The notes under the pieces: generated by a model
Database searches by the model: none
Told to the model about the DNA's origin: nothing
What the model saw: the letters and a program-made list of their open reading frames with translations, nothing else
In this document: piece after piece, positions 26,390 through 37,061 of the stretch
How the letters are laid out: each line of letters opens with the position of its first letter
Position numbering within the stretch: the first letter of the stretch is position 1
Translations under genes and position numbers: made by a program
NCBI GenBank assembly: GCA_016795105.1
Contig: JAEUIH010000020.1
Coordinates: forward strand, 37,968-101,967
DNA: 64,000 nucleotides
DNA from: Planctomyces sp.
GTDB lineage: Bacteria > Planctomycetota > Planctomycetia > Planctomycetales > Planctomycetaceae
Reading direction: 5' to 3'

Positions 26390-29300
26390 CTATTTCGTAA
26401 TTGTTTCGTCGAGATTCAGCATCAGGTTCGAGACCAGAGTCCAGGCTGCAAGTTGTCCGGGATCCAGTGTTGGATCCGGTTTCGACTCGCCCACGCTAAT
26501 GAGTTTCGTTGCGGCACCACTGTCGCCCGCGTATCTCTGTGAGGATTCGCTGAGTACGCCCTGGATCACCTTCTCCTCGTCCGGACTCGGATACCGGCCC
26601 AGCGTCAGAAGAAACGCGTATTCAATCCGCGACTCATCGGATGCTCCTCCCTCTTTCAGGATCCGTTGCCCCATGGCTCGGGAGGCTTCTACAAATTGTT
26701 CATCGTTCATCAGAGCCAATGCCGCAAGCGGAGTATTGGTTCGCGGACGCCGAACCGTACAGGTCTCACGAGACGGCGCATCGAACGTTGCCATCGTTGG
26801 GGGCGGCGCAGTGCGCTTCCAGAATGTATACAACGATCGCCTATACAATGCTTCGCCACTGTCGCGTGCAAACTTTGCCGTATTGCTGTCTGTGTATCCG
26901 ACAGCCTCCCAGATCCCTTCCGGCTGATACGGCTTTACGGAGGGTCCACCGAGCTTCTTTACGAGCAGTCCGCTGGATGCCAGAGCGATATCGCGAATCG
27001 TCTCAGCTTCCATCCGATAACGTGGGCCACGTGCAAGGAGCTCATTTCCTGGGTCAGCGGAGAGTGCTGACTCACTCACAACCGCCGACTGACGATACGT
27101 GGCTGACGTGACGATCTTCCTGGCCAGCTGCTTGATGTTCCAGCCACTCTCCCGAAAATCAACAGCCATCCAGTCAAGAAGCTCCGGATGGGTTGGCGGC
27201 GACCCCTGCGATCCAAAGTCCTCACTGGTCTCCACAATTCCACGTCCGAAAAACTGCTGCCAGAATCGATTCACTGTGACACGGGCGGTCAGCGGATGTT
27301 CCGGTGCCAATAGCCATTTCGCGAGATCCAGTCGATTGGCGGTTGCGCCGGCCGGTATGCCAGTGAGGGGTGGCAAAGCGGCTGGTGTATTTCTGAAGAC
27401 TTCATCCCCAGGCTTATTGTAGGCACCTCGTACGAGGATATAGGCTGGCTTCGGCTTCGGTGTTTCTCGCCATACGAGAGAGATCGGTAATGATGCTTCA
27501 AGGTCTGTTCGCTCTTTTTTCTTTGTTGCCAGTTCTTCTCTCGCGGACACAATTGCTGGGTGATTACAAACGAGAGTCCGATAATGGTCGCGAACCATGA
27601 TGGCCTGCTTCTCATCCCGTTCAACTCCACTGGCCCGAATGATCTGAGCAATGTCCTGTGGCACACTGGATGCTGAGAACTGAGGAATTCTGTCTGCGGA
27701 TGTCGTGGCAAGGCGAATTCGACCAAACTGATGCTGAGCAAAGATCGACTCATGTCGCAGACGTACCTTCAGCTTCACCGGAACATCGCTCTTTAACGGA
27801 GTCTCAAACGCAAAGATTGCGGTTCGATCTTCGCGTCGGTTGTGCCCATTAATCGCCCAACCTGTTTCGGGTTTTCCATCAATCGCATTCGCGACTTTGA
27901 AGTCACCATCAGGCTGTTCATGGTCTGCCCATGCCTGCGACAATTTTATCTTCTGCCACATCTCAGCAGGTTCGACGGACGATGAAGTCGCCTGATCCGC
28001 CAGCGCTGTTCCAATCGCAATCTCAGCTTCCAGCTCACTCAACACCACGTTGCTGTTCGAGCTGCGTCCCGCGCCGCCCTCAGTCAGCGATGGATGTATG
28101 AGTCCTTCAAGCCGGATGGCTGTTGTCGTTCCTGCCGACAGTGTGCCAGTCACTTCGTAGGTGTCCTGACTCGCGTTGGTACCGCTGATCAGCAATGACT
28201 GGTCTTCCAGTTTTTCGAATGCAGCACTTCTGGCAGAAGAATACTCTTCTGGTGAAAGCGTATTCCATGCGACCGGTGAGTCCATCATCGAACGATAACT
28301 GGCCTCCCATGCAGTCTGAGCGGCATCCACTTCCGGGTTCGAGCTGTTTAATTGCCCATTCAGCTCGGCGATTCGAGCATCGAGAGACGCCAGTTGAATT
28401 CGTTGTTCGTCGCTGGTGACACGCATAAACGGAGCAGTGTCCTGAACATTGCCATCCATCACAGGACCATCGAGATTGTTGAAGAAGGCGTAAAGTTGAT
28501 AGAAGTCCTTCATTTCAAATGGATCAAATTTACTCTCATGGCAGGTGACACATCCCATCGAGATTCCCATCCAGACGGTTGACATTGTGGCCACTCGATC
28601 ATTGGTGTAATAGACTTCATATTCCTCCGGCAGTGCGCCACCTTCGCTGGTCGTGACATTGCAGCGATTAAAGCCTGTGGCCAGGATTTGATCCTGAGTC
28701 GCATCAGGCAGCAGGTCGCCAGCCAGCTGTTCAGTCGTAAACTGATCAAACGGTTTGTTTTCATTGAAAGCGCTTACAACCCAGTCACGATATGGCCACA
28801 TGACTCGGTAGTTGTCGAGATGCAGTCCGTGAGTATCCCCGTAGCGGGCGGCGTCGAGCCAGAAGCGAGCCATGTGTTCGCCATAGTGAGGTGAACTCAG
28901 GAGCTTTTCAACGACCTGGTCGTAAGAGTTCGGAGATTGATCTGCGAGGAATTCACGAATCTCGTCCGGTGTTGGCGGAAGTCCGGTCAAATCGAAAGTG
29001 ACTCGGCGAAGCAGCGATGTCTTTTCTGCTTCTGCCGAGGGTTGCATGCCGGCCTTGTTGAGACGTTCCAGAATGAACTGATCGATTTCATTTCGCGGCC
29101 ATGAACTTCCTTCAGCGCTGGGGACAGCCGGTCGTGTTGGTGAAATCAGTGACCAATGTTGTTCCCACTTTGCGCCAGAACGGATCCAGTCGTGAATCAG
29201 TTGCTTTTCCGCTTCTGTGAGCGTCTTTCCGGAATCCGCAGGCGGCATCTTCTGATCGTCAACAGCTGTAATCCGCTGATAGACGGAACTCTCCGCAGGT

Positions 29301-29575
29301 TTTCCCGGAACGACAGCCGTCAACCCGGAATCCGCGGGACCATAAAGTCCATCCTGAACATCGAGTCGCAACCCACCTTCGCGATGTTTCGGATCGAGTC
29401 CATGACACGAGAAACACTTATCCGCGAGAAGTGGTCGGATTGTTCGGCCGAAGTCAACGGCTCTGCCAGGGCCCGTCGGCTCCTGTGCAGAGAGCGGAGA
29501 AAGCAGGAGGGCCAGGGTTCCTGCAAGGCACACACAGTGAATCGAACTGACACATCGAGAAAGTTGCAACATCAA
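26390..29575 (-). CDS. PSCyt1-DUF1549-DUF1553 c-type haem protein with discoidin-like module
   Basis: 1061 residues, signal peptide at ~14-32. Haem motif in '[23 protein letters not shown]' (PSCyt1), DUF1549 with a second CxxCH as '[13 protein letters not shown]', then a beta-sandwich stretch whose '[19 protein letters not shown]' is typical of discoidin (F5/8)-like modules, and DUF1553 ('[28 protein letters not shown]'). Family role as for other PSCyt proteins: exported, haem-containing, probably polysaccharide-related, reaction unknown. It heads a two-gene operon with the DUF1501 gene. Confidence 0.9.
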   Translation of the reverse strand: MMLQLSRCVSSIHCVCLAGTLALLLSPLSAQEPTGPGRAVDFGRTIRPLLADKCFSCHGLDPKHREGGLRLDVQDGLYGPADSGLTAVVPGKPAESSVYQRITAVDDQKMPPADSGKTLTEAEKQLIHDWIRSGAKWEQHWSLISPTRPAVPSAEGSSWPRNEIDQFILERLNKAGMQPSAEAEKTSLLRRVTFDLTGLPPTPDEIREFLADQSPNSYDQVVEKLLSSPHYGEHMARFWLDAARYGDTHGLHLDNYRVMWPYRDWVVSAFNENKPFDQFTTEQLAGDLLPDATQDQILATGFNRCNVTTSEGGALPEEYEVYYTNDRVATMSTVWMGISMGCVTCHESKFDPFEMKDFYQLYAFFNNLDGPVMDGNVQDTAPFMRVTSDEQRIQLASLDARIAELNGQLNSSNPEVDAAQTAWEASYRSMMDSPVAWNTLSPEEYSSARSAAFEKLEDQSLLISGTNASQDTYEVTGTLSAGTTTAIRLEGLIHPSLTEGGAGRSSNSNVVLSELEAEIAIGTALADQATSSSVEPAEMWQKIKLSQAWADHEQPDGDFKVANAIDGKPETGWAINGHNRREDRTAIFAFETPLKSDVPVKLKVRLRHESIFAQHQFGRIRLATTSADRIPQFSASSVPQDIAQIIRASGVERDEKQAIMVRDHYRTLVCNHPAIVSAREELATKKKERTDLEASLPISLVWRETPKPKPAYILVRGAYNKPGDEVFRNTPAALPPLTGIPAGATANRLDLAKWLLAPEHPLTARVTVNRFWQQFFGRGIVETSEDFGSQGSPPTHPELLDWMAVDFRESGWNIKQLARKIVTSATYRQSAVVSESALSADPGNELLARGPRYRMEAETIRDIALASSGLLVKKLGGPSVKPYQPEGIWEAVGYTDSNTAKFARDSGEALYRRSLYTFWKRTAPPPTMATFDAPSRETCTVRRPRTNTPLAALALMNDEQFVEASRAMGQRILKEGGASDESRIEYAFLLTLGRYPSPDEEKVIQGVLSESSQRYAGDSGAATKLISVGESKPDPTLDPGQLAAWTLVSNLMLNLDETITK

Positions 29576-29940
29576 TCGCCTCCGCGCTGGCGAATCTTGA
29601 ATTCATAACCTGTAGGTCAAGATATCCAGAATATGCGCAGCGGCGGGGTTTTGTCAACTGGCATCTGCAATGCTCCGGCAAACGGAAAAACTTGCTCAGG
29701 TACTGCCGGAATTTCCAGCTTCGCGGAGTGATCGGCGGGGCATGGATTTGAAGGATTGAGCCTGAACCAGGAGAATGTCTCCTTCGGAAGCATGTCACAG
29801 TGTGGAATGTCTTCCATCGGTGCAGTTCGTCATGCGATGTTGGGGAATCTCGTGTGTCAATGAATCTGGTAGTGCATGCAATCGTCTGGTTCGGTGCTTT
29901 ACGATTTGGCGACGATCGAAGGACTAACCGGTGTGGCTGG
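29576..29940. other. 365-bp divergent intergenic region
   Basis: Separates the divergent PSCyt and ceramidase-like genes and must hold both promoters. A frame continuous with the ceramidase gene is open from a GTG at 29800, but it has no signal-like features and I treat it as leader. 'GTGCATGCAATC' (29873-29884) has two TGCA half-sites but no spacer. Confidence 0.4.
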
Positions 29941-31341
29941 ATGATCCTGCGGTCGGTGTTCCTGATCGGATTGTTTTTGTCTCAGGCAAAGGCATTGAAT
30001 GCAGTTGAGCCGCGAACGATTGCGATGGAGCCGCGATTGACGTTGGCGCCGTTTCGAGCAGATGTGACGCCTCCGATTGGTGATGGTCCATGCGTCGGTT
30101 GCATGCCGACAGTCACCAGTATTGAGCATCCGCTGGAATTGCGCGGGATTGTGTTACGTGCGGGGACGGACGTGTATGTGATTGCTGCAGTTGATTACTG
30201 CGGCATCTGCAACACAAGTGATGAGTACATACGAGACGAAATGGCGCGAGCAGCGGGGACAACACGTGATCGAGTCGTGCTTCAGTCATTGCATCAGCAC
30301 ACAGCCCCGATCCTGGATGCCGACGCCGTACGAATCCTTCATGGGGAGCACAGTGAGCAACTGAAGCAGCACTTGAGGTTTACAAAAGATGTGGCGACTC
30401 GGGCAGCAGATGCAATTCTAAAAGCTGTTCCATTTGCTCAGAGTGTGACTCGGGTTGTTGCGACAAAAGCGATTGTGGAACGCACAGCGTCGAATCGCCG
30501 TGTTCCGCGATCCGATGGCAGCATCGGAGTGCGAGCGAGTTTGACTCATGACCAGAGTCTTCGAGATGCTCCAGAGGGATTGATCGATCCGTGGCTCCGT
30601 ACGTTGACATTCTTTGCAGGCGACATCCGGTTAGCTCAACTCCACTACTACGCGACTCATCCTCAGACGTTCTACGGTGACGCCAGAATCTCCTGGGACT
30701 GCGTGGGGATGGCTCGTCAGAAGTTCGAACAGGAGACCGGCGTCTTTCAGATTTACTTCAACGGATGTGGCGGCAACGTGACTGTTGGAAAGTACAATGA
30801 TGGCAGCCGAACTGCTCGAGACGGGTTTGCCTCGCGACTTCAGGATGCGATGCGTCGCAGCAGCTCAGGAGATTCGGCATGCAGTGTTGATGTCTCGGGC
30901 ATGCAGAAGTCAGAGATCGAGTGGACGTCTGCTCCGGTTCAGTTCACCGTGCGTGAAGAGGGCGCTTTTCATCCGAAATTGCTGGAGCAGCAATTGCATC
31001 CCGATCAGCCTTTTTCAGTGCGACTTACTGCGGCCATGTTTTCCGGCTTTGGGGAGCGTCTGCGAAGCGGTCATATTGCTCAGATGACCCGATTACGAAT
31101 CGGGGCGATTGACATCGTGCATCTTCCCGGAGAACCATTTGTTGAGTTTCAGTTGTTTGCGCAAACGCAGGCTGAGCAGGGCACGTTTGTTTGTGTTGCC
31201 GGTTATGGAGACTGCGGCGTCTGGTACTATGGACCGGATCAGATTTATTCAGATCGCGGCGGCTTCGAGCAGACCTGGTCGCTGACGGGGCCCTGTGAGC
31301 AGTCGGTCAGGAGTGCAATGAGTCTGCTTCTGGAACGCTGA
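29941..31341 (+). CDS. Exported neutral/alkaline ceramidase-like protein
   Basis: 466 residues from ATG 29941, chosen because a signal peptide follows at once ('MILRSVFLIGLFLSQAKAL'). The opening 'FRADVTPPIGDGPCVGCMP', then 'VYVIAAVDYCGICNTSDEYIR' and 'VVLQSLHQHTAPILD', match the N-terminal domain of neutral/alkaline non-lysosomal ceramidases. 'YATHPQTFYGD', 'QIYFNGCGGNVT' and 'HLPGEPFVEFQLFAQ' continue the same pattern. Planctomycetes encode many such paralogues, and their real substrates may be other amides or esters. It stands alone; its end is 35 bp from the convergent GrpE gene. Confidence 0.7.
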   Translation: MILRSVFLIGLFLSQAKALNAVEPRTIAMEPRLTLAPFRADVTPPIGDGPCVGCMPTVTSIEHPLELRGIVLRAGTDVYVIAAVDYCGICNTSDEYIRDEMARAAGTTRDRVVLQSLHQHTAPILDADAVRILHGEHSEQLKQHLRFTKDVATRAADAILKAVPFAQSVTRVVATKAIVERTASNRRVPRSDGSIGVRASLTHDQSLRDAPEGLIDPWLRTLTFFAGDIRLAQLHYYATHPQTFYGDARISWDCVGMARQKFEQETGVFQIYFNGCGGNVTVGKYNDGSRTARDGFASRLQDAMRRSSSGDSACSVDVSGMQKSEIEWTSAPVQFTVREEGAFHPKLLEQQLHPDQPFSVRLTAAMFSGFGERLRSGHIAQMTRLRIGAIDIVHLPGEPFVEFQLFAQTQAEQGTFVCVAGYGDCGVWYYGPDQIYSDRGGFEQTWSLTGPCEQSVRSAMSLLLER

Positions 31342-31376
31342 CGCAGTGATGAATTGCCGGAGCAGAAATGGAGCTG

Positions 31377-32207
31377 TCAGGAAGGAGTGGAGGTCTCTTC
31401 GGCCTGAGTTCTTACGGTTGCTCGAACTTCTGCGAAGCGAATGACGCGATCTCCAATCACATATCCTGGACGTACGACTTCGAGAACGGTTTCTGAAGCG
31501 TGACTCTTCGACGGCACGAGTTCGATGACCTGCATACGTGTCGGGTCGACAGGGATTCCGGTTGATGAGATTCGCTGGATTCCAAGTTCAGAGAGTGAGC
31601 GGGTCAGTCGATTTTGAATTTGTTCGAATCCCTGCATCAGGACGGATAAGTCAATCCGCCGGGTGGACATCAGAGTGGTATGAAGTTTGCGCTGAGCCTT
31701 CTGGACATCATTTCGCAGAAGCCAGCGTTTCCATGCCGGGAGATCACTAAAGGCCTGTTCCACCGACTCTGTAATCGAACTGAGAGAAGCAGATTGAGTT
31801 TCGTGAATAGATGAGGCTGTGCGAGAAAACACCTGGATTGCGCGAATCAGACTTTCATCAAGCGAAACGATCAAATCGATCAGAGGGCGAGCCGATCGTT
31901 CGCCAGCTTCCTTCTCGCGTGCCTGAACTGAGTGAAAGCTCTGGCTGGCTGATTCGAGTCCTCGGCATGCCTGTTCGATCGTCGTTTCAAGACCTCGGCT
32001 GGCTCGAGTCTGCAGCTTGACTTCGTGGCGGAGAGCTGTGAATGCCTCTGCCAGCTGAAGCAGGCCAACCGTTTGCTGTGGATCAGCAGTTGCCTGAGCA
32101 GTGTCAGCGGTTGGGTCGGTGAGTTGTTCGATCTCCCGATGAGTTTCCGTAAGCCAGTCGCGAAGCTTCGAAACGATGAGTTCAGTGTCCATGGGCAGTT
32201 TCTTCAT
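31377..32207 (-). CDS. GrpE-like nucleotide exchange factor
   Basis: 276 residues from ATG 32207, which overlaps the stop of the J-like gene (ATGA). The N-terminal half is predicted helical and rich in Glu, Gln and Arg; the C-terminus has the GrpE beta-wing pattern 'TVLEVVRPGYVIGDRVIRFAEVRATV'. It is longer than a standard GrpE (about 190-200 residues), with a long central helix region around 'LPAWKRWLLRNDVQKAQRKLH'. Expected to exchange nucleotide on the Hsp70 encoded across the divergent promoter at 35262. This is a second, specialised chaperone set, not the housekeeping dnaK operon, as the partners are unusual. Confidence 0.75.
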   Translation of the reverse strand: MKKLPMDTELIVSKLRDWLTETHREIEQLTDPTADTAQATADPQQTVGLLQLAEAFTALRHEVKLQTRASRGLETTIEQACRGLESASQSFHSVQAREKEAGERSARPLIDLIVSLDESLIRAIQVFSRTASSIHETQSASLSSITESVEQAFSDLPAWKRWLLRNDVQKAQRKLHTTLMSTRRIDLSVLMQGFEQIQNRLTRSLSELGIQRISSTGIPVDPTRMQVIELVPSKSHASETVLEVVRPGYVIGDRVIRFAEVRATVRTQAEETSTPS

Positions 32208-32497
32208 GATCGTGCCAGAGAGAGCAGGACATCTGTTGGGATGCGAGAGGAACGGATATCGGGGATCAGTTCCAGTGCAATCGCTTCGATGGATGTCGCA
32301 GGCTTCGTGGAGAACAATTCTTCTTTCCACGCGTGGACTGGGTCTCGAAGAAAATCGTAGGCACAGCGAATTTGGGTTGCCCGTTGGGGGAATTGTTCGG
32401 GCGGGAACTGCTTTACAAGATCGAGGTAGCGGTTGCGGATTTCTTCGCCGGTTGCGTTCAGTGAGAGCCCCAGTGTTTGCAGATGTTCCAGCAGCAT
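32204..32497 (-). CDS. J-domain-like protein lacking the HPD motif
   Basis: 97 residues. Helix I 'LGLSLNATGEEIRNRYLDLVKQ' and helix III 'RATQIRCAYDFLRDP' fit a J-domain, but the loop reads 'QFPPEQFPQ' where His-Pro-Asp is required to stimulate Hsp70 ATPase. It may therefore bind the Hsp70 or GrpE without activating hydrolysis, like J-like regulators elsewhere. It lies between the large poly-Asp-tailed protein (90 bp upstream) and GrpE (overlapping), which supports membership of the same chaperone module. Confidence 0.65.
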   Translation of the reverse strand: MLLEHLQTLGLSLNATGEEIRNRYLDLVKQFPPEQFPQRATQIRCAYDFLRDPVHAWKEELFSTKPATSIEAIALELIPDIRSSRIPTDVLLSLARS

Positions 32498-32587
32498 TGT
32501 GATGTCATTTCAGTGAAAGGAGAAATTGCAAAGTGCATGGGCCGGTTATTTCAGGACTCCGAGTGACCGACGTTCTGCATCGAATCG

Positions 32588-35017
32588 TCAGAAGTCATCG
32601 TCATCATCATCATCATCATCGTCGTCGTCAAAATCGTCCGGATCACTGAAGAGGCCACCAAATTCGTGGTGACCCATCGCCTCGAAGAATTTTTCAAAGA
32701 AGGGTTTATGAAGCTCAACTTCCTTTTGAAGCGATTTGAGTTCTTTGAGGTCACCAGGACTGAGTTGGCGAGGTCCACTTTCATGGCTTCTAATAGCTGC
32801 TCTGAGCATTTGGCTTAATTCGATTCTGTTTACGCGCCAAGAATCCAGTCGCATCAGTTCGCGGCAGTACCAAAACAGCAAATGTGCGTCTGACGGGAAC
32901 AGTTTGGCGCCACGCTCAAGCAGAGCACGCCGGATGAGTTTTTGGTCTTTTCGATCAAGAAAGAACTCACAGACATCGCGAAGATCTTCCTGTGCCCAGA
33001 TCGTTCGGTGCGAGTTGCTGAGCGGCTTTATTGCTTTGATGAATAATTTCTCGTGCTCCACCCGGCCAACATAGTTATGGCCATTCCTTCGGAGGCTGAG
33101 AAAGAATCTGGCGATTTCACCGGCTCGTTCGGCAGTCAGTTCTTTCGACAGTGCTTCGCGGGCGGGCTTGTCGAATTCCGTACGCCAGTTTTTAGAAAGT
33201 TTGAAATCGGTGACCAGCCGGCAGAGGTTCAGCCAGATCACGCAAGGTTCCTTCGACTGCTCAACCAGCGTTGCGATTTCTTCGCGAGCAGTCTCCGGAC
33301 TCGTGATGAGTTTGATGCCAACTGAATAGACCTGAGAAAGTACTGTGTCTCCGACAACCTTCTGGCTCGCCGCGAATCGCTCGATTTCTTCGTTTGCGAG
33401 CGTAAGCTGTCGCTCCTGAACATGTTGGCAAATGAATTGTGAGGAGAGGTAGTTGCGAAGTTCATTGAGGGTGGCGTCGCGGGGGCGGAGTGTCAGTGCA
33501 TCGGTGAGAATACTTCGAGCGTTTTGTGGCTTCCCGATCTGACAGTAGCGTTTGATAAGCCAGCAGCTTGCAAAGAGATTGCCCGGGTGGGACGAGAACA
33601 GGTCAGCGGCCAGAGATTCAGCCTTTTTCAGGCTGAGTTTGGTCCCCTGGCTTTCGTAGATGCTGATGAGACGAGTAAACGGCTCCGGCAGTTTGACAGA
33701 CTGTTGAGTGCATTCAAGAAGCACTTCTTCCTGATTCTTTTCAAATCTGTTGTAAAGCGACTTAAATCGTTCTCTTGAATCTGCTTCAGGTGGAAAATGC
33801 CAGTCTTCTGCGGGATCCTCATCGATTTTATCTTCCAGATAATCGAGGACGTTCTTCAACAAGTCAGCGATGTGTTCAAGAATCACGGCCGTAATGACTT
33901 CTTTTTGTTCGGAGGCCAGGAACGGCATTTCCTCGAGTTCATCAATATACGCCCGCCAACAGCGTTCGGATTCATCCGGGCCTTCATCGATGGGCAGGTT
34001 TTCGTCGGCAGATATTGCGTTGAGTCGATTCCAGTGAGGGTCGAGCAATGGCGGGGACAGGGTGCGTGTCAGAAGTGTTCTGGCGGAATTTGATTCTGCC
34101 CGGCTGCTGTCTCGCCAGAAGACATCCATTAGTCTCTCGTACAACTGTTGGTGTTCGGGAGACTTTGAGCCATTGAGTCGCTTCATGGCAGCGTAGGTTG
34201 CTCGCATGTTTGCCTTCTGAACGAACTCGACAATCTCATTGAGGATTCCATTTCCTGAGCTGTCCTTCTGATAGATCTCGAGCCGGCGATCTGCGTCTCG
34301 TGCTTTAACGTCCGCAATTTCACCGACGTTTGACTGGCCGGAACTGGGGGAGCCCGGAAGTTCAGACTTGATCGCTCGCATCAGCGTTGCAGCGATTCGA
34401 TGGGCGGGTCGATTTGCATCAAGGCGAGACCAGTTCGCAAGCATGCGTTCCTGGTCATACTGGTAGAAGGCCGAAAGGCCGCGCACAAACAGTCGCCAGT
34501 CTGAGAGAGGTGATGAGCGAGGGATCTCATTCAGGCAATCTGTAGCCGACTGGTCTTCTCCCTGTTCCACCAGTCTCAGAGCTTCTCGAACGACCTGAAC
34601 CTGCTTTGGCAGATCGTTTTGATTTGGAACAGGTATCGATGGGTCAAGAACTGCGCGATCGGCAACCTCCGTCAGAAGCTCAGCGTTGTCGCTCAGTGCA
34701 GCTGCAGAGACCTGATTATTCAGCAGCATCTGCATTCGCTGAATTCCGGTTATCGTCTCAGCCGCGACGTTCTTAATTGCTGTGAGATCGTGGAGCACAG
34801 CTCGAGCGTCATCGAGCTGATTGAAGCGATAGAGCTGGTCGATCCTGAAGAGAAATGCCTGTTCGAGCAGAATCTGATGATCATTGCAGGGGTCAGCCCG
34901 GTAGCAGAGCTTCGCTTCTTTCAGAGCTTCTTTTGCATTGCCTTTCTCCATTTGTCGTCGTGCAGATTCGGGAGAAGGTCCTGATTTTTCTCTGTTCTTC
35001 TGGTTCTGTCGAGACAT
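32588..35017 (-). CDS. Large TPR-like helical protein with poly-Asp tail, chaperone-locus member
   Basis: 809 residues from ATG 35017; an upstream extension of the frame through the promoter region looks non-coding. The sequence is almost entirely alpha-helical repeats (e.g. 'MEKGNAKEALKEAKLCYRADP', 'LFASCWLIKRYCQIGKPQNARSILTDALTLRP'), most like degenerate TPRs. The C-terminus ends in 'DPDDFDD...' with a long run of Asp coded by a GAT/GAC triplet repeat (32598-32633). I do not recognise a named family. It is divergent from Hsp70 and upstream of J-like and GrpE, so a client-binding or co-chaperone role is plausible. Confidence 0.75.
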   Translation of the reverse strand: MSRQNQKNREKSGPSPESARRQMEKGNAKEALKEAKLCYRADPCNDHQILLEQAFLFRIDQLYRFNQLDDARAVLHDLTAIKNVAAETITGIQRMQMLLNNQVSAAALSDNAELLTEVADRAVLDPSIPVPNQNDLPKQVQVVREALRLVEQGEDQSATDCLNEIPRSSPLSDWRLFVRGLSAFYQYDQERMLANWSRLDANRPAHRIAATLMRAIKSELPGSPSSGQSNVGEIADVKARDADRRLEIYQKDSSGNGILNEIVEFVQKANMRATYAAMKRLNGSKSPEHQQLYERLMDVFWRDSSRAESNSARTLLTRTLSPPLLDPHWNRLNAISADENLPIDEGPDESERCWRAYIDELEEMPFLASEQKEVITAVILEHIADLLKNVLDYLEDKIDEDPAEDWHFPPEADSRERFKSLYNRFEKNQEEVLLECTQQSVKLPEPFTRLISIYESQGTKLSLKKAESLAADLFSSHPGNLFASCWLIKRYCQIGKPQNARSILTDALTLRPRDATLNELRNYLSSQFICQHVQERQLTLANEEIERFAASQKVVGDTVLSQVYSVGIKLITSPETAREEIATLVEQSKEPCVIWLNLCRLVTDFKLSKNWRTEFDKPAREALSKELTAERAGEIARFFLSLRRNGHNYVGRVEHEKLFIKAIKPLSNSHRTIWAQEDLRDVCEFFLDRKDQKLIRRALLERGAKLFPSDAHLLFWYCRELMRLDSWRVNRIELSQMLRAAIRSHESGPRQLSPGDLKELKSLQKEVELHKPFFEKFFEAMGHHEFGGLFSDPDDFDDDDDDDDDDDDF
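32598..32633 (-). repeat. Triplet repeat encoding the poly-Asp tail
   Basis: A run of CAT/CGT-type triplets on the plus strand, i.e. GAT/GAC Asp codons on the coding strand, just before the stop. Its length is liable to vary by slippage. Confidence 0.6.
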
Positions 35018-35261
35018 GGAACGGCCCTGTTCTTCTGCTAAGTTTGTTCTGTCGCACCCGGATATTAGCGAGCCAGTCACGTGTCGAAAAGGAGGCGGAC
35101 CCACAGTTGCTTCTATGAAAATTGCAATTGCGACGGCCGTCCTGTAGAACACGGTTGTCGAGTATTGAACAAGAGTTGAGTGAGTCGAGTGGTGCAAACG
35201 CGTCCGGTCATAAGCAGGTAATGCAGCGTCCGGCACGTGTCGTCGCAATTTCTTCTGGAAA

Positions 35262-37052
35262 GTGAGTTCCGTGGAAGTCATCGTTGGAATTGACCTTGGC
35301 ACGACAAACAGCGCGATTTCGCTGGTGCGTGAGACTTCTCCGGAGGTCTTTAGGAATGAACGAGGTCTTGCCACTCTTCCGTCTGTTGTGGGATTTGGAG
35401 CGAACGGGCAATTGCTTGTCGGTGAGTCTGCCCGCAATCAGGCGTTAATTGCCCCCGAACGAACTGTTAAGTCCATCAAACGGAAGATGGGTGAAGAGAT
35501 TAAGGTCAGCGTCGCCGGCAAAGAATACTCTCCTCAGGAGATCTCCGCGATTATCCTGCGAACGCTTCGGGAGCTGGCGGAATCTGCTTTGGGACATGCT
35601 GTCGTGAAAGCCGTCATCACGGTCCCGGCATACTTCAATGAGAATCAGCGCGAAGCGACTCGACTTGCCGGTGAACTGGCAGGCCTGAACGTTGTGCGAA
35701 TCATCAACGAGCCTACAGCAGCGATTCTTGTCTACGAACCGCATTCAGAACGAAACGAACGAATTCTTGTCTATGACCTCGGTGGCGGAACGTTTGACGT
35801 ATCGATTGTTCAGATTGAACGAGGAGTGATCGAAGTTCTCTCCAGTCACGGTGATACTCATCTTGGCGGCGACGATTTTGATGAGCTGCTGCTGAACTAT
35901 GTCTGTGATGAATTCAGCGAAGAGCACGGGATTGATCTTCGTAAGATTCCGGTGGCGCAATCACGACTTCTGCAGGCAGTTGAAGAGGCAAAGAAACGGC
36001 TTTCGACGGAGGTGGTCGCTGAGATCAGTGAAGAATTCATCGCGGAGAAGGATGGACAACCGCTGCATCTTCGCACTGAAATCACTCGAGGCGAATATGA
36101 GGACCTCATCGCGCCATTAATCGAACGTTCGATCGCCTGTATCGACGCGGCGATGTCAGATGCAAAGCTGTTGCCAACGCAGCTGGATCGAGTAATTTTG
36201 GTTGGGGGCAGCAGTCGAACTCCGATGGTTCAGAATCTTCTGCGGAATCGACTTGAGAAAGAGCCTCATCTTGAAATCGACCCGGACCTTTGTGTTGCAA
36301 TGGGGGCGGCTGTTCAGGGAGCATTGATTGCCGGCCGGAATGTGGGCACTCTTCTGGTCGATATTACACCGCATACGTTGGGCATTGAATCTCTCGTGAA
36401 ATTCTCCATGGCTCGCACCGAACTGCAGACGGTGCCCATTATTCACAGAAATTCTCCATTACCGGCATCTCGTTCTGAGATGTTTCGCACGGCAACTCCA
36501 GGGCAGGCTGCGGTTCAGATTCGAATTCTTCAGGGGGAATACACTGAGCCCGAGAGAAATGAGAGCATTGGTGAATTCTTGCTGGAAGGGCTGGACACCG
36601 ATCTTGATGAAGAGAGTGAAGTGATCGTTCGATTTGACCTCACTCTGGATGGGCAGCTGAAAGTCAGTGCAATTGATCGAACAACGGGTCGCGAAAATTT
36701 TATCACCGTGAACAGTGCAATGGCTCGGTTCCGAACGGCTGAAGGAGCGCGAGCTTCAACGGCTCTGGCGGAAGCCTTCGGCGATTCTGCGAAGGACGCG
36801 CCGTCGTCTGCGGGTTCGGCGGAACCATCCGAAAAAGCTGCGAGTGCTGCCGACAGCGGGCTCAGTTCAGAGACAACTCAGTTGATTGCAAAGGCCCGTC
36901 GGCTTCTTCCCTCTGCATCCAAAGAAGATGAAGCGGAGATTCGCGAGCTGATCGATGTGATTCAGGGATGTGCCGCTCAGGGAAATCAGTCAGGACTTGA
37001 CGTCGCGTCAGGAAAACTCATCGATCTGTTGTTTTATGTGGAAGATCGGTAA
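35262..37052 (+). CDS. Hsp70/DnaK-family chaperone, paralogue
   Basis: 596 residues from a GTG at 35262 (TGGA upstream). Complete nucleotide-binding domain: 'VGIDLGTTNSAISLV' (phosphate 1), 'ILVYDLGGGTFDVSIV' (phosphate 2) and 'VILVGGSSRTPMVQNLL' (adenosine), with 'GDTHLGGDDFDELLL' between. The substrate-binding beta domain follows ('DITPHTLGIESL' onward). The C-terminal lid is short and Ala/Ser-rich, and the total is about 40 residues shorter than housekeeping DnaK. Sequence and neighbours mark a specialised Hsp70, driven from the 244-bp region shared with the divergent TPR-like gene. Confidence 0.9.
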   Translation: MSSVEVIVGIDLGTTNSAISLVRETSPEVFRNERGLATLPSVVGFGANGQLLVGESARNQALIAPERTVKSIKRKMGEEIKVSVAGKEYSPQEISAIILRTLRELAESALGHAVVKAVITVPAYFNENQREATRLAGELAGLNVVRIINEPTAAILVYEPHSERNERILVYDLGGGTFDVSIVQIERGVIEVLSSHGDTHLGGDDFDELLLNYVCDEFSEEHGIDLRKIPVAQSRLLQAVEEAKKRLSTEVVAEISEEFIAEKDGQPLHLRTEITRGEYEDLIAPLIERSIACIDAAMSDAKLLPTQLDRVILVGGSSRTPMVQNLLRNRLEKEPHLEIDPDLCVAMGAAVQGALIAGRNVGTLLVDITPHTLGIESLVKFSMARTELQTVPIIHRNSPLPASRSEMFRTATPGQAAVQIRILQGEYTEPERNESIGEFLLEGLDTDLDEESEVIVRFDLTLDGQLKVSAIDRTTGRENFITVNSAMARFRTAEGARASTALAEAFGDSAKDAPSSAGSAEPSEKAASAADSGLSSETTQLIAKARRLLPSASKEDEAEIRELIDVIQGCAAQGNQSGLDVASGKLIDLLFYVEDR

Positions 37053-37061
37053 TCGCTGACG

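Noticed and set aside
29873..29884. GTGCATGCAATC before the ceramidase-like gene
   Set aside because: Two TGCA cores overlap with no spacer, unlike the three good sites, and the gene has no metal-uptake link.
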